IMG/VR virus record: IMGVR_UViG_3300022072_000056
Location: 1-35,269 of that record
Reading direction: 5' to 3' (one strand)
Length of the DNA: 35,269 nt
Origin: a virus
Shown here: piece by piece, positions 28,647 through 35,269 of the stretch
Numbering within the stretch: the stretch's first letter is position 1
Layout: every line of letters begins with the position of its first letter
Made by a program: the position numbers and the translations under genes
Notes under the pieces: generated by a model
Database searches by the model: none
What the model saw: only the letters and a program-made list of their open reading frames with translations
What the model was told of the DNA's origin: nothing

Positions 28647-28665
28647 CCTCATACAATCTATGAGG
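28647..28665 (+). promoter_or_regulatory. RBS-masking hairpin upstream of the carbamoyltransferase gene
   Basis: CCTCATA (28647-28653) pairs perfectly with TATGAGG (28659-28665) around loop CAATC. GAGG at 28662-28665, the only Shine-Dalgarno-like sequence, is in the 3' arm and lies 7 bases before ATG 28673. Translation would need the hairpin to open. Confidence 0.65.
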
Positions 28666-28672
28666 TATATTT

Positions 28673-30169
28673 ATGCGTTACGTTGGTTTCAGTGAGTATT
28701 ATCACGATGCAGCACTATCAATTATAAACAAGGACGGTACTGTGGAGTTCGCTTCACAGGCCGAACGTTTTTCTAAGAAGAAGAACGACCCTATCATTCC
28801 CGAAAGTCTCTGGGAATATGTTAACGACAACGATCATGTATCATTCTATGAAGACTATGCACTTCGAGAAAAATACCGAGATACTTATCGAGGTTTAAAA
28901 GGCAAAACACTCCAAAGAGATGTTTCTTCACACGAAGAAATACCAATCGGTGAAAGTCTTGTCTATGACAACTTCCACGAACATCACATATCACATTGCG
29001 CAACCGCATTCTACACCCGCCCTTGGAAAGACAAAGAAGATACTGTTATGGTGTCTATCGATGGTGCAGGCGAATATCAAACTGCGGTCATCTACGACCA
29101 CAACTTCAACCTAATCAAAGAATGGCATTACCCCAAGTCTATAGGACTAGTCTACACTAGTGCAACAAAAACGTTGGGTTTACGTCCACTTGAGGATGAG
29201 TATGTTGTTATGGGATTGTCATCATATGGTACCGCACCTCCAGAGATGGTACAATGGTTGATTGATTGGTGGGAAGATACTCCTGATGTTGCGACCGGAG
29301 TAGGTAAAGAGGTTTTACTAGATCATCCGGATAGTCCGGAGTATGTAGGATTTAAGAGGATGCGAAATAAACTAATCGACTTCGCTAAACAGTACGGAGA
29401 TAAAGATTTCGCAGCCGGTATTCAGAGGTTTTCAGAGTATGGTATTATGCAGATCATGCATATTGCAAAACAACACGGAAACAAGTTAGTGTACTCTGGT
29501 GGTTGTGCACAGAATGTTGTTACCAATTCAATGATACACGAACTATTTGATGGTCAAATGCATATTGCAGTTGCACCTACAGATGCAGGATCTAGTCTTG
29601 GTACTGCCGCAATGACATGGGCAAAGGAAACAGGAAAGGATCGATTGATTTGGTCGCCCTATTCTGGTTACAACATAGATAGAGAGGTAAACGTACAGGA
29701 AGTAGTCGATCACCTCTTAGAACACCGTGTGTGCGGTCTGGCGAACGGTAAAGCGGAGTTTGGCCCACGTGCACTAGGTAACAGGTCTTTGATCGCAGAT
29801 GTGAGGTATGACGTAAAGGATACGGTGAATGGTATCAAACGTAGACAGAAGTACCGACCATTCGCACCCGCAATCCTAGAAGAACATGCACACGAGTACT
29901 TCGAAGGGCCTATGAATGAGTACATGCAATACACCTCTATAGCAAAACATCCTTATACGTCAGTCACTCATGTAGATGGTACTGCTCGTGTTCAGATAGT
30001 AAAGAAAGATTGTCCGTCTATATTCCGTAAGATTATCGAAGAATATTACGCAAGGACGGGCGTTCCGATGTTACTAAATACCTCATTGAACATCCGCGGC
30101 CGTCCGATGGTCAACGATGAACATGACGCAGAATTGTGGGAACAAAAGTACGGAGTGAAGGTTTTTTAA
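28673..30169 (+). CDS. Carbamoyltransferase, NodU/TobZ family
   Basis: 498 residues. NodU/TobZ enzymes make carbamoyl-adenylate from carbamoyl phosphate and ATP, then transfer the carbamoyl group to a hydroxyl of a sugar-like substrate. The N-terminal Kae1-like domain holds the HDAALS start, H104/H105/H108 (FHEHHISHCATAFY) and VSIDGAGEY. The later Gly-rich VYSGGCAQNV and VAPTDAGSSLG fit the family. The C-terminal domain has AEFGPRALGNRSLIAD, KYRPFAPAIL and TGVPMLLNTSLNIRGRP, all strong signatures. It is shorter than typical members. Substrate unknown: a glycan, or a modified nucleotide. Followed by an overlapping oxygenase-like gene. Confidence 0.9.
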   Translation: MRYVGFSEYYHDAALSIINKDGTVEFASQAERFSKKKNDPIIPESLWEYVNDNDHVSFYEDYALREKYRDTYRGLKGKTLQRDVSSHEEIPIGESLVYDNFHEHHISHCATAFYTRPWKDKEDTVMVSIDGAGEYQTAVIYDHNFNLIKEWHYPKSIGLVYTSATKTLGLRPLEDEYVVMGLSSYGTAPPEMVQWLIDWWEDTPDVATGVGKEVLLDHPDSPEYVGFKRMRNKLIDFAKQYGDKDFAAGIQRFSEYGIMQIMHIAKQHGNKLVYSGGCAQNVVTNSMIHELFDGQMHIAVAPTDAGSSLGTAAMTWAKETGKDRLIWSPYSGYNIDREVNVQEVVDHLLEHRVCGLANGKAEFGPRALGNRSLIADVRYDVKDTVNGIKRRQKYRPFAPAILEEHAHEYFEGPMNEYMQYTSIAKHPYTSVTHVDGTARVQIVKKDCPSIFRKIIEEYYARTGVPMLLNTSLNIRGRPMVNDEHDAELWEQKYGVKVF

Positions 30170-30669
30170 TGCAGTACATACGCAAATATAAAATTGATGA
30201 TTGGGAAAGTGTTCAGGACAAGATATTACTTGCTATCGAAATGATAAAAGATAACAACGTATGTGAATATGCTAACATGTCTCATTCTGATTACAAGGTT
30301 GATGCAAAACCTTTGTATTGGGAAGTATTCGAGAATGCTGTTCGGCCAAGTCTAGAGGAATATATGTCTAGTTGGAAGTGTACCGACATACGCATAGGTA
30401 ATATGTGGTTTGCAGAATATAGTGAACATGGTGCAGACTTCAACTGGCACACCCATGAAGGTGCGAATATGTCCGGTGTCCTTCAAGTAGTATTAGAAGA
30501 TCCGGAAAACGGAACACAATTATTAGGAACACCAATAGATTTGGAAGAAGGGGATCTTGTAGTATTCCCTTCGATGTTACCCCACAGAAGTCCTATGATA
30601 ACCGACAGTAAGAAACTTGTTATCGGTTTTAATTGGGACATACATGGTAGTGAATTACACGAACATTAA
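30169..30669 (+). CDS. 2OG-Fe(II) oxygenase-like protein (2OG-FeII_Oxy_5 type), 166 aa
   Basis: The C-terminal half matches the double-stranded beta-helix of phage/marine 2OG-Fe(II) oxygenases: FNWHTHEGANMSGVLQVV supplies the first metal ligand(s) (H94 and/or H96), EGDLVVFPSMLPHRSP the distal H139, and KKLVIGFNWD the end strand, where Lys may replace the usual Arg that holds 2-oxoglutarate. Such enzymes hydroxylate proteins, nucleotides or small molecules. The frame extends upstream of ATG 30169 inside the carbamoyltransferase; ATG 30169 overlaps its stop (TAATG) and is preferred. A shared substrate with the carbamoyltransferase is plausible: hydroxylation could create the group to be carbamoylated. 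Confidence 0.75.
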   Translation: MQYIRKYKIDDWESVQDKILLAIEMIKDNNVCEYANMSHSDYKVDAKPLYWEVFENAVRPSLEEYMSSWKCTDIRIGNMWFAEYSEHGADFNWHTHEGANMSGVLQVVLEDPENGTQLLGTPIDLEEGDLVVFPSMLPHRSPMITDSKKLVIGFNWDIHGSELHEH

Positions 30670-30683
30670 ACTAGGAGAATAAA

Positions 30684-31037
30684 ATGTCAGAAGAAAAAAA
30701 GAAGGTACAACTTACCGCAGACAGTGATGGGTTTTTAGCGGGAGCTGATGCGGACGGTGATGGTCACATTACCGAACAAGAACTACAGATGCACTTAGAG
30801 TTCAAACGAAAGGAACTCGAAGACGCAGATGCTATGCGAGATGCGCAAAGAAACATGGCCTGGTTTGCACTTGGCGGAATGTTACTTTATCCCTTCGCTG
30901 TAGTACTGGCATCTTTGATAGGATTAGACCAAGCAGCAAATACGTTAGGTTCTATGGCACCGACATACTTTGTATCTGTTGCCGCAATTGTCGCAGCGTT
31001 CTATGCGAAGGAAGCTGTCGGTAACAAGAATAAATAA
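30684..31037 (+). CDS. EF-hand membrane protein with two transmembrane helices, 117 aa
   Basis: Residues 22-33 (D-A-D-G-D-G-H-I-T-E-Q-E) are a textbook 12-residue EF-hand calcium loop with acidic ligands at 1, 3, 5 and 12, Gly at 6 and Ile at 8, and helices on both sides. After a charged helix there are two membrane segments at about 57-79 (ALGGMLLYPFAVVLASLIGL) and 88-108 (MAPTYFVSVAAIVAAFYAK). The size and two-helix topology would also suit a holin, with calcium sensing as an added feature. Good ribosome site AGGAGA. Sits in the tailoring island, next to a TAATG overlap. Function inferred only. Confidence 0.75.
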   Translation: MSEEKKKVQLTADSDGFLAGADADGDGHITEQELQMHLEFKRKELEDADAMRDAQRNMAWFALGGMLLYPFAVVLASLIGLDQAANTLGSMAPTYFVSVAAIVAAFYAKEAVGNKNK

Positions 31038-31927
31038 TGGAACTTATTACTTGGCGAGGTACGCCAGGAGTTGGTGATTTCATGTGGGCACTTAATTGTG
31101 CCCATAACTTTTCTTACAAAGAAAACAAGAAAGTTACTTTAGAGTTTCATTGGGAACATGAAGAAGACCATCTACACCACTTCGAAGATCCAGAAACAAT
31201 CATAGAGAGACTAGAGTACATCCATAACTTCTATCATAGAAAGGATGATGTGAAGGTCATACACGTGTATAATGAACGGACACGTTACAGTGATTGGAGA
31301 TATAACGATGATGTTACCAGAGAGGACGATGGTAGTCTCAGAGTCATGGCCATAAGCCGACCCAAAAAGAATAGGTTTTGGTTTGAGAGTGGAAAGTATT
31401 CGGATGAGGTAGGCGGAGATATTCCCAACAGTGATTGGATATTCCGGAAGGATGCATTCCGAAAAATTGACAATAATAAGATTGTTATATGGAGACCGCT
31501 GTTTAATGCAGAAACTCCAAAAACATGGAAAAGACAGTTGACAAATGACAAATGGGATGTTATAATAAATCAGTTGGTTGCGGCGGGATTACATATAACA
31601 GAATTGACCTATAGAACTCCTGTTTCCGAAGCACTCTATCATATCTCTACATGTCGTCAAGTCATATGTTATGATGGTATGTGGCATTACATTGCTCGTA
31701 ACTTATATAGACCTACGATAGTTATAAGTAATGAGGGTATAACGCGTTATCATACGCCTCATTGTGTACGAACTACACACGATGAAAATGAAGAAATGAA
31801 TATATTTTGGTGGGTGAATAATATCCCTGAGATGTTAGGTAACACCAAGAGAAAAGCAATAGAACATGAAACTAAAGCGAGAGGATTTTTCAGTGAAAGA
31901 AATAAACATAGACAGAGCAGTAATTGA
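31037..31927 (+). CDS. Glycosyltransferase, GT9/heptosyltransferase-like, 296 aa
   Basis: 296 residues, starting ELITWRGTPGVGDFMWALNC. A GxGDxx loop after the first strand and the later pattern QVICYDGMWHYIARNLYRPT, then IVISNEGITRYHTPHC, resemble GT-B glycosyltransferases of the heptosyltransferase (GT9) type, in which a donor-binding Rossmann domain is C-terminal. The middle region has an acidic insert. Sugar and acceptor unknown. The start overlaps the previous TAA, and its 3' end overlaps the next frame. An alternative reading is a non-catalytic relative. Confidence 0.65.
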   Translation: MELITWRGTPGVGDFMWALNCAHNFSYKENKKVTLEFHWEHEEDHLHHFEDPETIIERLEYIHNFYHRKDDVKVIHVYNERTRYSDWRYNDDVTREDDGSLRVMAISRPKKNRFWFESGKYSDEVGGDIPNSDWIFRKDAFRKIDNNKIVIWRPLFNAETPKTWKRQLTNDKWDVIINQLVAAGLHITELTYRTPVSEALYHISTCRQVICYDGMWHYIARNLYRPTIVISNEGITRYHTPHCVRTTHDENEEMNIFWWVNNIPEMLGNTKRKAIEHETKARGFFSERNKHRQSSN

Positions 31928-32873
31928 AGTACAGGGCGGCTGTAATTTTGATTGCACAATGTGTCCTCAAGATAAACGTACCGGAGGTAGACACAAAGGT
32001 TTCTTAACCAAGATGTCACTGATCGAGTTCGAAGATAATGTTCAAGACTGTGCACGACATGGACTGAACGTTGTCAACCTAGATGGTTCGGGTGAAGCAA
32101 CCATGAATCGTAACCTACCAGAATATATAAAAATCGTTAAGAGGTATGATGCAAAAGCAGTCATCTTCTCTAATGGTTTTCGTATGCATGGTCAATTCAT
32201 GAAGGACTGTGTGGACGCAGGATTGGACTTCTTCCGATTCTCTTTCGTTGGTTCTACACCAGAGAAGTATCAAGAGTGGATGAATAACACTCGGGGTAGC
32301 ACTTATGAGTTGATAAAGAAACATGTAAAAGAAATGATGGATTATGTAAAGGAGTCTGGGTCGGATTGTGTTGTGGAGACATACCACCTGATTACAGACA
32401 ATGATAATATTGAACAAGAACTAGAACAGTACAAGGCCCTAGTAGAAGAACTTGGTTGTAAGACCGAGATCTGGAAAATGCACAACTGGTCTGGTGCATA
32501 TGATATAGGTGAAACAAATGCTAGAACTGGTAATGTCAAAACTTGTGGTCGTCCTTTTTCTCCTGACGTTGTTATCCGTGCTGGTGGGGTGGATGGTCAT
32601 CGGGGTGCAGTTCATCCGTGCTGTCAAGTACTTGGTCGGGATGAAGAAGCAGTTCTCGGACATACATCCGTCAATACGATAGAAGAAATTATTCGAGGTG
32701 AAGAGTACTCTGCATTACGCGAGTCTCATAGAACTGGAGAATACACGGATTATTGTAGAGATTGTGATTTTCTACTTGACACTCCGGAGACATTGGTGTA
32801 TACTAATAACTCAAGATCAGAAATGAAAATGATTGGAACTTCTTTCGATCTTAATGATTATAGGAACGTTTAG
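31893..32873 (+). CDS. Radical SAM protein with SPASM-like C-terminus, 326 aa
   Basis: Radical S-adenosylmethionine enzyme. GGCNFDCTMCPQ is the C-x3-C-x2-C [4Fe-4S] motif (C17, C21, C24 from this start). SGEATMN and IFSNGFRMHG fit the following radical SAM barrel strands. The C-terminal third has additional cysteines (HPCCQVLG, then YCRDCDFL), as in SPASM/twitch domains that bind auxiliary clusters. Such enzymes modify peptides, sugars or alcohols. An ATG at 31866 is in frame but deep inside the previous gene; GTG 31893 has GAGAGG 8 bases upstream and is preferred, though not certain. The Fe-S carrier at 745 could help mature it. Confidence 0.85.
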   Translation: MKEINIDRAVIEVQGGCNFDCTMCPQDKRTGGRHKGFLTKMSLIEFEDNVQDCARHGLNVVNLDGSGEATMNRNLPEYIKIVKRYDAKAVIFSNGFRMHGQFMKDCVDAGLDFFRFSFVGSTPEKYQEWMNNTRGSTYELIKKHVKEMMDYVKESGSDCVVETYHLITDNDNIEQELEQYKALVEELGCKTEIWKMHNWSGAYDIGETNARTGNVKTCGRPFSPDVVIRAGGVDGHRGAVHPCCQVLGRDEEAVLGHTSVNTIEEIIRGEEYSALRESHRTGEYTDYCRDCDFLLDTPETLVYTNNSRSEMKMIGTSFDLNDYRNV

Positions 32874-32874
32874 T

Positions 32875-33471
32875 TTGAATGACTCTAAACCACCAGTGTG
32901 GATGATCGTGATGAGTGGGAATCCCATTTCCGATTACTATAGAAAACTTGCATTACCTTCTTGGTTGAAAGCTGGGTTCGATGTTAATTTTTTCGAAGGT
33001 GTTACACCCGAGACTTACAAAGATCATTTTGATTTGCTCTTTGGGAACAAACATAGTAAAAGCACTCCGGATGGTGTAATGTTCACTGTCTCTGAAAAGT
33101 GTGTGTGGTACGGTCATTACTATCTTTGGAAAAAATGTATTGATACTGACACTCCTATGATAGTGTGTGAACATGATATTGAATTGGTTATGGATATTCA
33201 ACCTTCAATATACACTACACCTATGGCGTGTTTGGCTCACGATCCTCCGGACATACGCAAAGAGAAACGTACATCTCTTGCGGGTGGTGCATATTATATA
33301 ACACCAGATGTTGCAAAGGTGTTAATAAGAATAAACGAGGATCGTATTAGAATCAACTCTGATGGTTGGGTCTGGGAAGTGTGTAAGGCGCATGGATACT
33401 TTCATTATGACAAGTGTTCACATATAAAAGATTATTCTGTCGGATTTACGACCAAACATAACAAGAGTTAA
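32875..33471 (+). CDS. Glycosyltransferase family 25-like protein, 198 aa
   Basis: 198 residues: PPVWMIVMSGNPISDYYRKL, FFEGVTPETYKDHF, the helix VWYGHYYLWKKCIDTDTPMI and VCEHDIELVMDIQP. This order (substrate-like start, helix with S/H-x-x-L-W, then a strand with an acidic E-x-D) is that of LPS-type GT25 galactosyltransferases; AGGAYYITPDVAKVLI later fits the same fold. TTG 32875 is taken as the start because it follows the radical SAM stop by one base; the open frame further upstream is within the radical SAM gene. Likely acceptor: a phage or host glycan. Confidence 0.68.
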   Translation: MNDSKPPVWMIVMSGNPISDYYRKLALPSWLKAGFDVNFFEGVTPETYKDHFDLLFGNKHSKSTPDGVMFTVSEKCVWYGHYYLWKKCIDTDTPMIVCEHDIELVMDIQPSIYTTPMACLAHDPPDIRKEKRTSLAGGAYYITPDVAKVLIRINEDRIRINSDGWVWEVCKAHGYFHYDKCSHIKDYSVGFTTKHNKS

Positions 33472-33474
33472 ACA

Positions 33475-33663
33475 ATGTATAACATAACATTCAAACACTA
33501 TCGTACTGGCGTTGAACTCACCTTGACTGGGTACCCAATGGATGACTATAATAAACGCAAAGATTCTGAGATGTTCATATTCTATGATACTCTCAATGAA
33601 CGAATCGAAGCCATTATAAGGTCATCCATTGTGTCCATGTTGGCATATGAGGATGAGTTGTGA
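33475..33663 (+). CDS. Hypothetical protein, 62 aa
   Basis: 62 residues, MYNITFKHYRTGVELTLTGY, PMDDYNKRKDSEMFIFYDTL, NERIEAIIRSSIVSMLAYED, EL: a beta hairpin followed by a helix. No family recognised. It lies 3 bases after the GT25-like gene and overlaps the next start by 4 bases (GTGA), so it is co-translated with two glycosyltransferases and may be a small partner of them. Confidence 0.6.
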   Translation: MYNITFKHYRTGVELTLTGYPMDDYNKRKDSEMFIFYDTLNERIEAIIRSSIVSMLAYEDEL

Positions 33664-34454
33664 AAAGACTGATATATCAGGTTTGTCTGGGAAAACAGAT
33701 AGATTCTAAGTTGTATGCGAAATGTATCGAAAGTGTTTCTAATTATTGCCAAAAGCATGATATTGTACATTATACGCAACAAATTCCCAAGTTAAAAATT
33801 AAACCCGATCCGTTCACAAGTAACCGTAGTACCGAGAGTTGGCAGAAACACGGTGGGTTCTTACCTATCTATGAGAAAGAGAATGCGTTTGATCTGTTAG
33901 ACGAATACGATCAGATTGCAATCATCGATGCGGACATTTATATCCGTGAAGACGCTGAGAATATCTTTGACCATATGTTAGACGAATATGCGTTTGGTTG
34001 TGTGTTTGAACGTGAGATGCCTATCACCGCTAAGTATGCAGAGAAAATCAGAAACTACTCTCGTATGCAGTACGAACAATTACAGAACTATAATCGTACA
34101 CAATTTAACCCTAATCATCTGGGTTATGAGTTTGCCAACATGGGTATGATTGTGTTAAACTGTAAGAACTTCAAACCGTACTTGCAAGGTCAGACCGCAA
34201 AAGAGTTTCTGACTCGGATGGAGTTCAAAGACTTTGTTGATGGTATAGGCCCTTGGAAGTGGTCAACAGACCAAACTTTGTTGAATTATTTTCTGAAGAA
34301 GTATGATGTACCAACTCAATCCTTACACTGGAAGTGGAATGGACTATATGGTGCAAACACTAAGATCGAAGAGTGTTCCTTCATACATTTCTTCTTGAAA
34401 GACTTGTTACCAAATCAAGGAGAGAACGTAGAGGAGTTAATGAAGAAGATATGA
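33660..34454 (+). CDS. Glycosyltransferase with DxD motif (GT8-like), 264 aa
   Basis: 264 residues. QIAIIDADIYIRED has the D90-A-D92 nucleotide-sugar/metal site after a hydrophobic strand, and FANMGMIVLNCKNFKPYL is a N-x-G-x-x-x-x-N type block as in GT8/GT-A enzymes. Near the C-terminus, WKWSTDQTLLNYFLKKYDVP resembles the acceptor-side D-Q-x-x-L-N block, and IHFFLKD supplies a His. Similar in layout to the 26972 protein (DTD) but not close in sequence. GTG start overlapping the previous stop. It transfers a sugar to an unknown acceptor. Confidence 0.76.
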   Translation: MKRLIYQVCLGKQIDSKLYAKCIESVSNYCQKHDIVHYTQQIPKLKIKPDPFTSNRSTESWQKHGGFLPIYEKENAFDLLDEYDQIAIIDADIYIREDAENIFDHMLDEYAFGCVFEREMPITAKYAEKIRNYSRMQYEQLQNYNRTQFNPNHLGYEFANMGMIVLNCKNFKPYLQGQTAKEFLTRMEFKDFVDGIGPWKWSTDQTLLNYFLKKYDVPTQSLHWKWNGLYGANTKIEECSFIHFFLKDLLPNQGENVEELMKKI

Positions 34455-35020
34455 AGTTGTATGATTATGAAAATTACAAAGAGTATCGAGAACTACAGAT
34501 AGAAGCGAACAAACAAAAGTTACATGCTGTCTGGTGTAGTGAAAGTACTGTTGAAAAGGTGTGCGAGATGTACCCCAACAGTAAGAATATATTGTGTCAC
34601 GGTGCACGTAATGGTAGAGAAGTTGAATGGTTTATTAAGTATTTCCCTGATGCGACTGTGACAGGAACCGACATATCTCCGACAGCGAATGAATTTTCTA
34701 ATATGTTTGAGTGGGATTTTCATGACAGAAAGGAAGAGTGGGTTGGTAAGTTTGATCTATTGTACTCTAACTCATTCGATCATTCTTACTATCCAGAAAA
34801 GTGTTTGAAGACATGGACAGATCAACTGACCGAGGAAGGTATTCTTTGTGTGGAGTTGATGGTTGGGGACAACAATGTTTCATCTCGCATGGATCCCCTA
34901 CAGATAAGTAAAGGTGAGTTTCTGGGGATTATAGATGACTTAGGATTCGAAGAGGTTGTTGCCTTCAACGTGACAGCTAAACATGGTTACAGTAGAGTAG
35001 TGGTGTGTAAAAGAAAATGA
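34451..35020 (+). CDS. Class I SAM-dependent methyltransferase, 189 aa
   Basis: 189 residues. NILCHGARNGREVEWFIKYF is motif I with a Gly-rich loop, VTGTDISP is the acidic post-strand motif, and FDLLYSNSFDHSYYPEKCLK is motif IV with the S-x-S-F-D-H pattern of small-molecule/sugar methyltransferases. GILCVELMVGDNN follows. The frame continues upstream of ATG 34451 inside the glycosyltransferase; ATG 34451 overlaps that gene's TGA and is chosen. It belongs to the same cluster as the 33660 glycosyltransferase and may methylate its product or a shared glycan. Confidence 0.8.
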   Translation: MKLYDYENYKEYRELQIEANKQKLHAVWCSESTVEKVCEMYPNSKNILCHGARNGREVEWFIKYFPDATVTGTDISPTANEFSNMFEWDFHDRKEEWVGKFDLLYSNSFDHSYYPEKCLKTWTDQLTEEGILCVELMVGDNNVSSRMDPLQISKGEFLGIIDDLGFEEVVAFNVTAKHGYSRVVVCKRK

Positions 35021-35269
35021 CTAAAGCATATGTGATAAGAATTGATGGACAAGAGAAGTTAGTTGAGAGGTTGTCCGAGAGTATCGTCAAGACCGAAAGT
35101 GATATCGATCTGAACATCTTCGAGGGAACTGTACCGAAGACCATACAGTCTCACCTAGAACGAGAGTTCACGTCTTTCGATACTTCTAACTATAGATGGA
35201 ACTGGCCCAAAGATCCTTCGGAAAACCACATGGATTTGCGGACTGGTATAATGAAGACTGCGTATCTCG
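35017..35269 (+). CDS. Partial hypothetical protein (5' end only)
   Basis: ATG 35017 overlaps the previous TGA (ATGA). The frame stays open to the end of the window, giving at least 84 residues: MTKAYVIRIDGQEKLVERLS, then DIDLNIFEGTVPKTIQSHLE. The start, with a strand followed by a charged helix and LNIFEGTVP, looks like the opening of a GT25-like or related sugar-transfer protein (compare FFEGVTP in the 32875 protein), but the part visible is too short to decide. Cut by the window edge. Confidence 0.55.
   Translation, partial: MTKAYVIRIDGQEKLVERLSESIVKTESDIDLNIFEGTVPKTIQSHLEREFTSFDTSNYRWNWPKDPSENHMDLRTGIMKTAYL

Noticed and set aside
1-35269. tRNA genes, CRISPR arrays, integrase, transposase or IS ends
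   Set aside because: None seen on reading through the window; no regularly spaced repeats and no recombinase motifs. A tRNAscan or similar search was not possible here.

Overview
This window reads as part of the genome of a marine T4-like myovirus (Caudoviricetes). Every gene I can support is on the + strand. Genes are packed with 1-20 base overlaps (ATGA, TAATG, GTGA, TTGA junctions). Late-promoter-like TATAAATA boxes sit directly in front of several presumed virion genes. There is also a set of phage marker genes: PhoH, NrdA/NrdB, a T4-type lysozyme, a HAD nucleotidase-like protein, and several small families that I recognise from marine T4-like phages. No photosynthesis genes are seen, so a heterotrophic bacterial host is at least as likely as a cyanobacterium. 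I saw no tRNA gene, CRISPR array, integrase or transposase. The window starts and ends inside genes.

Layout. (1) 1-4480: small early-type genes, mostly unknown or membrane proteins, plus an A-type Fe-S carrier, a DUF454 membrane protein and a HAD hydrolase. They are driven by sigma70-like promoters with an extended -10 and a shared upstream AAATAARTG element. (2) 4535-6852: late-promoter unit with two probable virion proteins. (3) 6860-13674: a block whose proteins mostly begin with a short MK-x-F-x-x-(F/Y/H)-(L/I)-x-E-like peptide resembling the T4 capsid-targeting sequence and prohead-protease site. It includes a ligase-fold protein, a nucleotidylyltransferase, basic proteins and a modular 594-residue protein. 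I interpret it as a set of internal head proteins that may be injected. (4) 13690-18204: glycosyltransferase, YkgJ-type Cys-cluster protein, asparagine-synthetase-like protein, conserved late protein and methyltransferase. (5) 18201-23368: nucleotide and cofactor block: nrdA with a built-in glutaredoxin, SGNH hydrolase, nrdB, zinc-ribbon protein, panD (aspartate 1-decarboxylase) and a GIY-YIG-like protein. (6) 23387-26862: more early-type small genes, a strong rho-independent terminator, phoH and lysozyme. (7) 26872-35269: a sugar/small-molecule tailoring island with four to five glycosyltransferase-like proteins, a NodU/TobZ-type carbamoyltransferase, a 2OG-Fe(II) oxygenase-like protein, a radical SAM/SPASM-like protein and a methyltransferase, interrupted by a second copy of the HAD gene and an EF-hand membrane protein.

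How the parts may work together. The early-type promoters would express host-takeover and metabolic genes: dNTP synthesis through NrdAB with its own glutaredoxin, and beta-alanine for CoA through PanD. The late promoters would express structural genes. The region 3 proteins could be packaged in the head. The two modification clusters could decorate phage DNA, virion proteins or host surface glycans.

The most unusual items are the phage panD, the internal-head-protein block with its modular protein, the NrdA-glutaredoxin insertion, the tailoring island with an RBS-masking hairpin in front of the carbamoyltransferase, and late promoters placed so close to start codons that leaderless mRNAs are predicted. 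All functional statements come from reading motifs by eye; no database search was run.
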